Below, piece by piece: positions 29,688 through 42,300 of a stretch of DNA of 64,000 nt; position 1 is the stretch's first letter, and each line of letters begins with the position of its first letter. A program made the translations under genes and the position numbers. The stretch is from the NCBI GenBank assembly GCA_037178625.1, contig JAWZXG010000026.1, forward strand, positions 310,001 to 374,000, read 5' to 3'. The notes beneath the pieces were generated by a model. The model made no database searches. It saw only the letters and a program-made list of their open reading frames with translations, and was not told where the DNA came from. Source of the stretch: Skeletonema tropicum. Lineage: Eukaryota > Bacillariophyta > Thalassiosirophyceae > Thalassiosirales > Thalassiosiraceae.

Positions 29688-32600
29688 AGGAGGGGTGGCC
29701 TCGTACGTAGAACCATACTAATTCCGCTAAGTAACCAAGTTGTCAGCCACGAGACATCGGACAGTTACTCCTGTAACCATTTTTGCTAATAGTGTGGCAG
29801 CCACGAGACATCTGAGAGTTACACATGTAACGATTTGGCTGACAAGTTTCCCGAGCCACCACCACCGACCATCAAATAAAAATAATAGTGTCCATGAGAG
29901 AGAGATTCACCATGGAACATTAAATAGACAACATAGATCATCAACAATATGTCGTCAAACAAAATGAAGTATGATGAATGGGCTGACAAGCAGCGTAAAG
30001 AGAGAGGGGACACAGTAGAAGTAGGCTCGAAACGATTGAGGAAGGTAAATCCAAAATATGTCGACAACCAAAAAAGTCACAGCAACACCTCCATTGCCCA
30101 AAACAACATCAATAATGAAATTGAGTCGAATGCTGTTTCGTCCAAAGAGGTACAGGCGGAGCGACATGGGGAGAATGGGTCGTCCCCTGCAACGCAGCGT
30201 CTTGTCAAAACATCTACTATGAATAATATTAATGACACAACTTCCGTCAATAATGCACCCTCCGAATCTCTGCCGTCTACCTCCAGATCTACCTCCCCCC
30301 TTCTCGTCAATGATCCGCCTGCCCCCCCAGCAACAGTGATTGCCGCCGCTGAAAGTCAACCAACAGAATCTGCCGTATCTTCCCTCCATCCTCCTGGTGT
30401 TCCCGAAAAAAAATCCAACATGGCGGCAGCGGACGGCAACAAGTCTGATGTACCTCTTACTAAGTCTAACAAAAAGGAGGATGGCATTGGCATTGGCAAC
30501 ATCACTAAATCCAAAGAACGGACAATCACGCTGAAAAATGTTGATGCCACTGACACAACACCCCCTCCGTCATGGCCCGATAAAATTGCATGCAGAGAAG
30601 ATATCCGCAGAATCGATGAAAATGGCGAATGGATTGAATGTGCTCTTTGTCTTGGCACTGGACGGACAAACGGCATCATTTCTATGAAACCAAAATTCAA
30701 TGTTTATAATTGGAGTGGGCCGGGTGGTCACTTGACCACCCAAGGACACTTGAATCATGTGGCAGCTCGTGAAGGTGAAAAGAGAGAGAACAAGAAAAGG
30801 GGCAAGAAGAACAAGACACAGACTGGTAGTTCGATGACGAAGTTTTATCCAATACAGAAGAAGAAGAAACCAGAGGTCAAACCTCGCAATTCAACCACAG
30901 ACATAATTGATGTGGAGGCTGCTGGTGTCTTGGATTCTGCGTAAGTTGCTCATGCTATTTTGTGTGTACTATTTCAACGCATCTGTAGTTAATGATTTGT
31001 TGTTTGTTGTCTCTTTTCAGGAAATCAGCATGTGCTGGAATATTCAACTCAGTAAATGGGGATAAGACAAGTCATGTCAAACTGTACGCGACTTACGTCA
31101 GGCCACTGCCAACGCAGGGATGGATTGTTGGTGTCTACGCTGGCGCTCCATCAATTGTATCAAGGTCGTGCACTAAGAGGGGAGTCTTTCCGGGTAAAGA
31201 TGGTGGAATGGTTTGCAATGATTGCAAAACATTAAGGCTGAAGAAAGGTGGTAGCAATCCAGGCACCTGTTTGAATAAATGGCGTACTACTCTCTCGAGG
31301 GCTCTTGAACTGAGACGAAGGTCTAATCTTTCCGTCATCGACATGGAAGATGCCATCAAGTTCACTAAAATTAGTGATACACAGTTCAACTCCTGGGGAC
31401 TCCAGCTCCTGCAAGAGACAAAGAATCTTGTTGACTACTACAACTACATGTGCTCGTTACGAAGCAAGACTGCCCCCCGCAGTGATCAATTGACGTTTGA
31501 GTACGTTCCTCCAGACTCTGTCCCCGGTGTTGATGACTTATTCAAAAATGCTGCAGAGCTGTACAAAAAGAAGCCAGCCTTTCGAAACTCTATCATTGTT
31601 GCTCTGATGAAAGCTGCCGTTGCAAAGGAAAAGTATGGGTCCAATGCAGCCACAGAAGAAATTGTTGTCAACTTCTTTCGCTTCATTAACACATATGATC
31701 CAACCGCCGCGCAAGTGGTCTCTGCAAACCTTGGGGGGCCATGTACCCGCTGGATGAAGAAGTTGAATGCCAAAGAAAGGGAGCCGTGTATTTGTGATTC
31801 TGGTGAGAAAGATGCACTAGTTGTTAAGAGGATTGTTGATGCAATCAAGAGACGTCTTTCACCGGATGAGAAAATTGGAAGCAATAGGGGTGAGTCCTTT
31901 TCTCTTGCGATTGATGCGACAAAGGTTGCAACGGTCGTGGAAGTGAGCTATGGGTATGGTGCTATTTTGGGAGGGGAATATCCACAGCACATCATTCCTA
32001 TCGTAGGGATGTCAAAAGATGATGTGAAAGCAATGTTGGATAGTGATAAAATTCCGAAAGCCACCGAAGTGAAGGTTTGTGTTCTGACGTTCCAGAATGC
32101 TCCCAAAGGAGTGGCGAAATCAGAAATTGTTGCTGCACGGCCGCAATCAAATAATGAATCGAATGAGTTTGTCAAGGCAATGGAGGTTGCGACAGCATCT
32201 GGTCTGAATTCCTTGGGCATTCCCTCTCGTCATTTTCTGAACTTTACTGTTGATGGCGTATCTTGTGAGAGCAGGCACGTGTGGCTTGCTATTTGTGAGT
32301 TCCTCTCCTGCAAACAAAACCACACTGGCGCCACAGATGCCAAGCATAACTGCAAGTCTTGGCGTCATCAAGTTACTGCTGGTGGCGATGTAGTTTGCGC
32401 TACAATGGGCAAGTTTACCATTGATGCTGGTCTTCTTAAACTGGGCAACGTCTCCATGGAGTTACTTCGACCGCCCGACTTTGCATCCGATCATCTTGTC
32501 CTGAAGCTTTACTCTGATGATAGCATTCGCAAGATCTTTATGGCTGAACCGCGGTTTGGATCAACATGTGATGGAGATAAAGTTGTATTGGCTATGACAC

Positions 32601-34224
32601 TCTTCTTCCTTCGCCTGCATCTCCATGCACTTGACGGTGAAATTCCTGCGCTACATCGAGCTCAGTACTTGTGGTGTTCTATGATATGGCTTACAACAAT
32701 TAATGGTGTATCTATGATCACGAAACGAAATGTTGTAGTAGAGGTTATCTCATTAATGTTTCTTGTGTTGAGAGATGATGTCCCCAAGCCGAGGTTCACC
32801 ACAAGTGAAGCCGCTGAGCATATGTTCGGGCAACTTCGTCAAATGATTCGAGAGTTCACTGTGTTGGAATTTGCGCAGCTTGCTGAAAAATTAAACCGCC
32901 GCATGAAGCAAATGTACAAGCACCTCTTCCGACCATCCCGAGACCCACAGAAGGGATACCAAGCCACGTGGAAAAACTTCTTTGAGGCAACTCTAGCGCC
33001 CAGTGATGATACGATGATGAGGGGGACTGTTATTATTTCGGATGATGGTGATTATGTTGCGCAGCAGATGTGGGAAACTGTGTCGAAAATTATTACATTC
33101 TCATCCAAATACATGAGGAAGTTGTTTGATGTACTTGGTGTATTAAACAATGAAATATCACCCTTCTGTAGATCATTCTCTTCCCGTATTGATCTGAGAG
33201 ATGAACTAATCCGCTACCTTCCCCGCACATTTACTTACGAAGATGTTCAGGGGAATGCTGACAATTCGGCTGGAGCGATGCAAGATGACGACAATGATGA
33301 AGGTAAGGATGATTTTGCTGAGCTGATAGAAGATCGCATTAAGCGCTTCGGTGAAGAAATGACGAAGGCTAATGACAGTGGGAAGAAGGGAAAGGATGAT
33401 AATGATATTATTGTACTGGGGGGTGATGATGAATTGACAGCTGAGGATCAAACGCCCTTCACTTCTACAATCGCAGGTTCAAAGAGCCACGCAGAAAAGT
33501 TGATGTCGAGCTTCCGCAGTATGATTGTTTCCACTTCAATAGAAGAGTTGCAGGATTGTGTACTGACTGCAAGTGCAAGCCTTGCTTGCACAGAACATGT
33601 TATGGGTTCTACAAGCAAAGAAAGGAAAGTGAAATCATTGGTGCAGCGTTGGATAGCTTCTCCGCCCGAACGTATTAAATCAAATGAAGATGGTGAAGTA
33701 GTTGCTGAGGATATTCTCATCGAGAGGGATGTTGTTATTATTGCAAACGTGAAGATTGGAAATGGAGCAAACGCTACTACGGTGCAACGACCATTTCGTG
33801 TCATGGTGATTCATGATAAACATTACAACAAGTGGATGATAAGTCAATCGTCTAGTAAGAAGTGGGGGAAAGAAGCAAAGCCATACAAGGTAGACATTCG
33901 AATGCTCCGGAAGAATGAAGTTGGTGAGTATGAAGATGTCGAATTATATGATGCAGATTACAACAAGGAAGAGGTTGCAAAGCGTATTGGAGAGAATTTG
34001 ATTCTCGATGTAGTTGGAAAGTTGCATGTAATTGGTTGAGTTCATTAATAATGGGGTTATTTCATGTTAGACTTTTCGTAGAGGTTCAGCCTCCCTACCC
34101 ATGTAACCCGATGTTACAGATCCTAGTACAAGTTTACGTAGGAATTAAATTCCTACGTCATCAGCGAGGAAGCCAGCAGTTACACATGTAACGATTTCGC
34201 GGACAGGTTGAGGCCACCCCTCCT
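29688..34224 (+). mobile_element. DNA transposon, 4.54 kb, 15-bp TIR, 8-bp TSD, apparently complete
   Basis: Begins AGGAGGGGTGGCCTC and ends GAGGCCACCCCTCCT, a perfect 15-bp inverted repeat, inside TTCACCAT duplications. Subterminal words of the form GTTAC-n-GTAAC occur at both ends: gttacacatgtaacgattt at 29818-29836 and again at 34179-34197, plus gttactcctgtaac near 29764 and a related pair near 34105-34117. It carries one spliced gene on the plus strand. An 8-bp duplication fits hAT, P or Merlin-like elements; the termini match none that I can name. Confidence 0.9.
29949..34039 (+). CDS. Putative transposase, ~1336 aa, spliced, zinc-finger N-terminus
   Basis: Exon 1 29949-30940, an 80-bp GT-AG intron, exon 2 31021-34039; the join (gc + g) keeps frame and gives SA-KSACAGIF. 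Residues 1-220 are Ser/Asn/Lys-rich and disordered. At about 228-275, WIECALC ... HLTTQGHLNH is a BED-like Cys2-His2 finger. Candidate RNase H-fold acids: SLAIDATKV (~626), NFTVDGVSCES (~738) and TTSEAAEHMFGQLRQ (~925), giving a D-D-E order. An acidic linker (~1085-1130) and a C-terminal globular region follow. No hAT dimerisation motif is obvious. The terminal repeats show that it is the element's own gene; catalysis is inferred. Confidence 0.72.
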
Positions 34225-34232
34225 TTCACCAT

Positions 34233-35419
34233 ACACCCAGCTAGATCAACACACTATCATCTACGACCCTGCATAGCAGAATACATTGTATGACGATCCC
34301 ATAAGGCAGCTGAATCGAATGGTATGACTGATGTCGAACGTTGTATCGATCATCAAGTAGAGAGACGTATCGTCCATACCATACATCAGCGGCTGACATA
34401 TATTGTTTATGTGTGCCGACACAAATATCACGTTTGGTGTGATAAAAAACGAGTAATAGTATAGAGGATTATGTACGGGGTACAATGATGGCGCACTCAC
34501 TACATGGGTATAGCGTACTGATCGATGAGTCAGTTGGCAACAGAAGATGAAAATTGAAATGAAAAGCTACTTCAACACACATAATGCACACATGTTCATG
34601 GCATTGGGTAATAGGATATATTAGATCTACCCGAGACACTGCAAATAACATAACATTAAATAGCAACTAATTATTGACGGAAAGTGTGTACGACTTATCA
34701 TAGAAAAGCATTTTGCCATATGATAGGATGTCAGGGATAAGCGCAACACACATCACCCTCTTAGACGACAACATTGACGACCACTCGTCTGAGCACACTC
34801 AGAGATAGCAACGATAACATTCCAAACAACATCTCACGTCCATGCTGTTGTCCTAGATGTGATCTTCCCTCTGGTTTGGATTGATTTGCTGTGAGAAACT
34901 TACATGCCGCAAGCACACGCGTGCCTCTTTTTCAATGATGCTCTCAGTGATTGTATAACGCTAATGACGACGATCGACGGCTCTGACGGAAGCTCACAAT
35001 ATGCAATACCATTTCATGGTCAATGGCGACGATGGCTGAACGACGACCCAAGGGCAAAAGAAGCGGATGTCATGGTAGGCATGTCTTGTGTCTTTGTCTT
35101 AGTCATGGAGAAAAATCACATCTTGCAAATCTTTTTACGTGATTTGACATGTGTGACTACTATGTGACCATGTATGTGATTACACGGTTGCAAAAATAGT
35201 TGCAAATACTCCGAGTACAAGCATAGGAATATGATGGCCTATTCCATCAGGAATAGTCCATCCTATTCCATCGAAAACCTAAAATTATTACGTTGGACAA
35301 CTTCATAATTTAAAAAAAAATACAATAGAGAACTCAATAAGTATTAGAGGGTACTATTTCTTCATTGAAGGAATAATAATTCACCCGAGAGTCAACTTTG
35401 TGTGTCAAGATAATCTTGG
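34233..35419. other. Gene-free stretch
   Basis: No convincing ORF on either strand. A short phrase, cctattccatc, recurs near 35243 and 35270. I see nothing else definite. Confidence 0.4.
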
Positions 35420-35431
35420 TGTATGTACCTG

Positions 35432-35860
35432 ATGTCGACAAGCTATCCAGAGGAGACTAATGGAGCCGGTCATACTGCAGAGCTTGTACGGCAACGCAAG
35501 AATGCCTCTATCAGCCCAGAGGAGAGGGCAGCTCAAAGGGCTAAGGCCGCCGCTAGAGTAAAGCTTTACCGTCAACGCAAGCATGCCTCGATGAGCGCAG
35601 AGGAGAGGGCAGCTCAGAAGGCAAAGAAGGCCGCTGCAGACAAGATCTATCGTCAACGCAAGAATGCCTCGATGAGCGCAGAGGAGAGGGCAGCTCAGAA
35701 GGCAAAAAAAAACCGCTGCGGCAAGGCTTTGCCGTCAACGCAAGATTGAGTCGATGAGCGCAGAGGAGAGGGCAGCTCAGAAGGCAAAAAAGACCGCTGC
35801 GGCAAGGCTTTACCGTCAACGAACGAATGCGATGAGCGCAGAGGAGAGCATTGGGCGATC
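35432..35860 (+). repeat. Coding-type ~90-bp tandem repeat (YRQRKNASMSAEERAAQKAK)
   Basis: About five units encode a basic/acidic helical repeat with the core RQRKNASMSAEERAAQKAK. The first three units are in one frame from 35423. A run of A residues (gcaaaaaaaaacc near 35701) shifts the frame in the fourth unit, and the fifth is read at 35754. Such repeats are seen in coiled-coil proteins. The array ends at 35850 with no complete gene around it, so it is probably a gene fragment. Confidence 0.65.
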
Positions 35861-36228
35861 TGTAGTGTTACCCTATCCAATATATTGCCAATTGTTGCTT
35901 CTCAGCCGCCACAGGGGTATACTACCCTGTAAAGGTGCTTAAAATGCTGCTCTCGGTGAGCTGAGTTCGAATCCGTGCTGTATCTCATTTTTTATAAAAC
36001 AAAATTGTTAGCCCCACTTCTAGCTGGGCTCGCCTTATCCAGTTTCCTTGGGTCTTTGGCTCCATACCACACATTCATCGCACCATGATTCGAAACTAAC
36101 TAAGATACACCCCGGATTTGAACTCAGCTCACTGAGAGGATTTCAGAACTGTGCTCACCTTTATCATAGCACCAATATTCGCTTAGAAGCAATCTGCTGG
36201 ATAGGCTAACACTACAGATCGCCATTGG
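35848..36228. repeat. Imperfect foldback with tRNA-like internal sequences
   Basis: The left arm (35848 to about 35990) begins gcgatctgtagtgttacc and contains gtgagctgagttcgaatcc. The right arm (about 36100-36228) is its imperfect reverse complement, containing the same words as gcgatctgtagtgttagc and gtgagctgagttcaaatcc on the minus strand. The GTTCRAATCC word matches a Pol III B box. The flanking bases do not form a proper T-stem, so these are not functional tRNA genes; a tRNA-derived SINE pair is possible. Confidence 0.6.
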
Positions 36229-36307
36229 AAAGAGTTGTGATTACGAGATCGTTGTTGACAGAACACATCCAGTCCAACAGGCACGCAATCATGACCAAAA
36301 GAAAATA

Positions 36308-39300
36308 ATGAGAGTCGATAGCAATCCAAATGCATTTCGCACTGCTGTCTGTGTACTATGCGATAGGCTAATAATTGGGTGTGAGGCTATCCACAAGATA
36401 ACAGTTGATTCGCTTCGTTTTCAGAAAAATAGGATAAGCGTCAAATCCTATGAGGACTACCACCATGTCACGCTGAAAGATGAGCTTATTTCACAGCATG
36501 AAATCAAAGGCCAAGAGCTCGAAGGCCTTCTGCTATCACCAAGAGCCAAGAAGACCAAGAACAAGAACGGATGTGTAGCATTTGAGGCATGCAGCCAATG
36601 TTACAGTGCGTGGCACAATGATAGCGATTCACCGCCCAAGTATGCCATCAGTAACGGCTTTGCCATCGGCCACATCCCCACGGATATCATTGCCAATGAG
36701 GAAATCACAGAGCAGATGTGTTCGCTATTAGCTCCTGTCCGCCCTTTTGCCTACATATTCGCGTATACAGCTGGTGCTCACAAAGCTATCCGTGGTCACT
36801 TTAGCTTTTTCGAGGTTGATCTTACCCATACTGGTTCTGTAATGAATCACTTCTTGACAACAGGTGCAAACCCGCTTGTTTATGTCGTGTTATGTGGACG
36901 AATGACTCCGAAACAGAAGGAAATAGTGAAAAAAAGAGCAAGGCTTGACACAGAGAAAATGATGGAAATATTAGAATGGTTCGTTAATGAGTCTGGCCAC
37001 CCAGGATATGAAGGAGTTACCGCACCATCACAGTGCCCTCAGCCCAACATTATCGTCGACGAAGAAACACCCAACAATACTGATCAAGAACATGATCCAG
37101 ATCTAGAAGCAAAGTTTGCTGGAGCTTCGTTCCACTTTACCAGCATCCATGAGCCGCAAGATGATACAGGGGTTTACGAATCCAACCAGAAGTTTACCAA
37201 AGCTATGATTGATCGTACAATGCCAACACTTCTGGTCAATGGTAGCAAGTATGCAGATCTTAGAGAACTTCTTCTCGAGAATATTGCGCCACTGCAATTT
37301 CCTTTTGGTCAAGGGGGGCCAAAGGCAAAGCGGAGGACTCACATATCTCCGGTGGAATGCTATCGTTACTACTGCCGACTCTCGCTTCCTCAATTCATGA
37401 GGGGGGACTTTCTCCTCTTGCTGAACCACATGTTCAATCGGCAGCGCAGTTACGAGACAGCCGTGGTCACTTGCAAATCCAGTTTATTCGGCCAGTCACT
37501 TGCGGAGAAGATGTCAAAACTCAAAATGAAAGACCTCGATCAGGCATTGTTTCAAAAACAAACCCGCCAAAGGGTAAATGGAACGGCTGGAGAATACATC
37601 AGGGCAGTGGAGGCAGCGTGCAAACCAGTCGGGTACACTGCTTTGAGTGCCAAACAAAATCGCCGCAAGCATTTCGCAATGGATAACTACTTCGGAGGCC
37701 ATTCCATTTTCTTAACTACGACTCCATGTGATGAATGCACCATCAGGGTCCAAGTCTTCGCCAACGCTGGCAAGGAGGTGGTGCTGCCAAATCTTGGTGT
37801 CTGGGATGACGAAGACCACTTGAAAGAATGTAGATTCAACTTTGAGCTGAGAAAGGAGACCAGACGTCTGTATCCAGGGGCATGTTCTCTTGTTTACCAG
37901 CATTTGATGCAGATTATTACAGAATGTTTGATAGGTTGGGACCCAAAGAAACAAACAGGGCGACTAGGCGTGTTCGGAGTACCAATAGCGTACTCAAGAA
38001 CTGACGAAGAGCAAGGCAGGAAGACACTTCATAGTCACTGGCAAATATGGGTAAAAGACTTCAACAAAATTAGAGATGCTCTATTTCATAGTGATGACAG
38101 AAAAAAGAAAGCCGCAAGGGATGCTCTCATATCATACATTGACAAAGTTGTCTGTGCCAGCTATGGGACTGATTTTGTTGTGACTCACAATTGTGATGAA
38201 GATAGCCCTGTTACGATGCCTATGCACGAAATACTCCAGGAGGTAGAAGATAAGAATATCCTTCGCAAAGCACATCACCAGGATCATTGCCTTGATGTTA
38301 AGGGCAAAGTATTGGAATGCAAACAGTGTGGGAAAACATTTTCGCCATCAGAGTGTATTAACATGGGTATTAGTCACTTACGTCAACAAACACTTCAAGA
38401 TCATGCAGATAGCAGTAAAGAAGACGCACCAGACTCTTCAACAAACATGAAAAAGGAATGGCTCGATCAAGCAGCGATTCGCTACCCTTTTGATTTTGAA
38501 GAGGAAGGAAGTCCTACTGAAGCGCTGAAACAACAACACATCATAATGGATGCGGACGGAGACGGAGATGGAGCCAACGAACAAGAACAAGTAACTCATG
38601 AATGGCTACATGATAGAAACCTACGCAGGGACCTCCTGCATCTTGTTTTTGACGAGCATGATTATACACATCGGGGAACATGTTTCAAGGGTGGGAAAGC
38701 AGAATGCAGAGGGCATTTGCCAGAGATGGCAAGTGAAGATTCCATCATTTTCGACAATGAAGCAATAGCTGGCGTGAAAGAAGGCCTGAGAGACGATGAT
38801 CATCGTAACACAAGCGACGCCAATGGGGTCAAGGTCATCCTTCATAACCATCTGAATGGTGAGGTAGAAGAAAAATCTCAGTATGCAATCTTACCGAAAA
38901 GACAGAATGGCAGTCAGTTTCTCAACCAACACAGCTTGGCGATTTCAGATGTTATTGGAAGCAATACCAATGTAACACTGGGTGATTGGAGCCACTCCTA
39001 TTACACCACGCTGTACAAGTCCAAAGACACACAATCCGAAGACAAGATGGCATACCGTCGAGTCCATGCCTCAATGGCCAGGAGGCTGTATAGAGCACAT
39101 GAACACCAGCAACATAGAGATCGACAAGAAAATGAGGAGAAGGAGGAGGAGAGAATGCAGAACCAGCCAGCAGAAGATGTCACAGCCACAGCTCTAGCAG
39201 AAGGCAGCACAACCACAGACAAAGATGACGGCGAAGAGGAACATGCCTGCTTTGTTGAAGGACTCGGGAGAATAATTACCGGGGTGAACGCATTTCTTTC

Positions 39301-42300
39301 CAGAGACGTTGTAAGCTCCACTATGGCCCACTTACTGATCTCCCAAGGGGGAGAAAGGTTCACTTACTCACATGATTTCGATCACATTTCACTTCAAAAC
39401 ATGGAGAATGTACTAGAAGAGAAGGAAGGCATGCATTTCCGTTTGCGGAGGAATTGGAACGACGACACAAAGGAAACAATTGCATGGGCTGATTGCTCGA
39501 CTTACGACTACATTCACAGGCCAACCGAGCTCAACAACTTGTGCCTTTACGAGTACACAATGTGGTACAAAAAGGAATACAAGAGCTTCAAGCAATTGAA
39601 CGCCAGGAGCAAAAGCACTACTACCACATCCTACAAGTTTGCCGACCTCCACCAAGGTCAAAAATATTGCTACCTTACGAGACGAACACATCCAGTCATT
39701 CCCATCATATACATGGCCACAGACCTTTGCGACGTGAAGTCATTAGATGTGCTTGAGGATATCCCCAACAGTGGAACTGTGCAGCACAGAGAAAGGTACG
39801 CAAAAACAGCAATGCTGCTATTCTATCCATTCAGCAAAGCAGAAGATTTGGTGAAGAATGGGACCTACTGGCAAAAGTTTGTTGATGTAGGAGGGACGAA
39901 AGAGTATAGTGAAGCGATCATCGACGACACACTTGGTTTGAATCCATTGTCAAAACAATTTTGGAACCGCGGTAGGATGATTCTGGAAAACATTGAAACG
40001 AGGCGCATGGCCGAAAAGGAAATGAAACGACCCAAAAGCAAGATCACATACTTGACGGACACTCCAAAGAGTACTGGGAAACGAAAGAGAGAAAACGTGG
40101 ACAACGATGATGGATATGATATTGACATAAGTGACTTCTTTGATAATATGAATGACGAGGGTTTACAGCAATTCCAAGCCTTAGAATCACGGCCACTTGC
40201 TGACGCCGACCTCAGGTCTCATGCCAAGATAATGAAAAGAGCAAATGTTCGTGCATGTAGCGCTATCAAAACTCACGTTGATGACAATGTGTCCGTACTT
40301 GCAACTGCAAACAAGCCATCGACATCAACCACAAATTCAGAGCACACTCAAAACAACGCCGACGCCAACAATCATCAACAGCAGCAGTCCGCATCCTACA
40401 ATGTTCGTGTCCGATATGAGGACATCCTCACTTTCATTCAAGGATCTTTGCTTGTTAGTAGCAGTGATAAAGGTACCTTTGATAGAGACATGGATGATGG
40501 AGATGAAGATGGAGATGGAGAAGAACCTTCATCGTTAAAGTTAAGGCAGCAATGTCTCAAACAGATTCCCACCATGTACGAGATTGCAAGGGGCAAGAGC
40601 AGTAAGTACAACCTCGACAACAAACAATTTATTGCCTATCAAATAGTGTGTTGTACATTTCTGCTCCAGCTCGTCATGGAGGGAAATCACTATGATACCA
40701 AGCTTGGAGAATTGCTAGGAGCAACGCTCGGTCCCTTGGCGGAAAGCGTGCAACATACAAAAGACAGTCTAGTCCGGGATCTCAAAGCAAAGGGAGGAAA
40801 GGAGCACCTCGTTATGTTCATCACAGGTCCCGCTGGTTGTGGCAAGAGTACAACTATGGAAGCAGCCCAATACTACTGTCACAGATTTTGCACTGCTATC
40901 GCAGCCGCCTTCAATGATTATACCTTCTACTTCACTGCAACGACTGGGTCAGCTGCAGCTCTCTTTGGAGGAACAACAATCCACAGCGCAGCCCACTTGA
41001 ACAAAAGTAGGATCAATGATGAGATGAGGGCTATTTGGCGCGATGATGTGCGAATCCTCATTATTGATGAAATATCTTTTTTCAAGGCAAACGATGTCGT
41101 AAAACTTGACAAACAGCTGAAAAAGCTGACAGGCCGATATGACATGGTTTATGGGGGGGTTTCAATAGTCTTCTCTGGAGACTTCCACCAACTGAAGCCA
41201 ATCTGTGCAGAAGATGATGTCCTCTACTCAGACTCCGATGCAGCTTCAATTTGGGAGAATACTATCAACTGTGCCATCTTTCTTGATAATAGCCACAGAT
41301 TCAAAGACGACCCCGAGTTTGGGGAAATACTCGCTAGAATGAGAATGGGGGAGGATACACGTGAAGATAGAGAGCTAATAAACAAGCGCGTCGTCAGCAC
41401 TAGTACTAGCTCCACTTCCACGCTAACATTGCCCGAACACGCACCTGACGCATGTTTTGCATGCTCTACCAACAAAGAACGAAATGGCGTCACGGCAGCA
41501 TCATTCAAAATGCACATCGATGAATCGCATCCTACCATTGATGACGATAGCCCACCTCCTGATCACACTCTCATAATTGAGGCATCAGTATCTATATCCA
41601 AAACGACTGAGAATGAAAGCGGCAACAGCAAGAAGAGGAAACGAAGGCAGCGTAGAAAAGTTTCCGCGCATTTCCATGACACTGTCATCACGCAGCTGGG
41701 AGATGATGACATAAGGTCAACCGAGTTTGCAGCAAAAGGAGCTAAAATCGAGCCTGCCCTGCGCATCTACCCCGGATCCCACCATATGTGCATAACGAAT
41801 GAGGATCTTGACCAAGGGCGAGGCAACGGGACTCTTTGCAAGTGCTTGAAAATCAAACTTAGAAAGGATGGGCGGGAGAGGAGGTGGAAAAATTGGGATG
41901 GAAAGAAGGTATGGACTGTGTCGGTTGACGACGTCGAGTGGGTGGAGTTTGAGCATTACCCAACCACCGGCACCAAAGCACGGACCTTCAAGCTCAAACC
42001 ACAAGAATTCTCAGCCACAATCAAGTTCCCTCTGACTGAAACAATCAGTACAACCATCGGCAACGCCAAGGTCAAACAGGTTCCTGTCAACTCTAACATA
42101 GCAACAACAGGCCACAAGCTCCAGGGAATGTCCAAAGACATCCTCATCGTCAATGACTGGAATTATCGATGCGTGAACTGGGTCTACGTTGTCTTGTCGA
42201 GGGTGAGAACACTAGCTGGACTGTATCTGATGAAACCCTTAGACCTGGAACGCGGCTTCAATATTCCTCAAAATCTCATTCGCTTCGAGCAACGTTTGAA

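Noticed and set aside
35945..35990. tRNA gene (also the minus strand near 36105-36190)
   Set aside because: The B-box word is present, but the bases around it do not pair as a T-stem and no acceptor or anticodon arm can be drawn.
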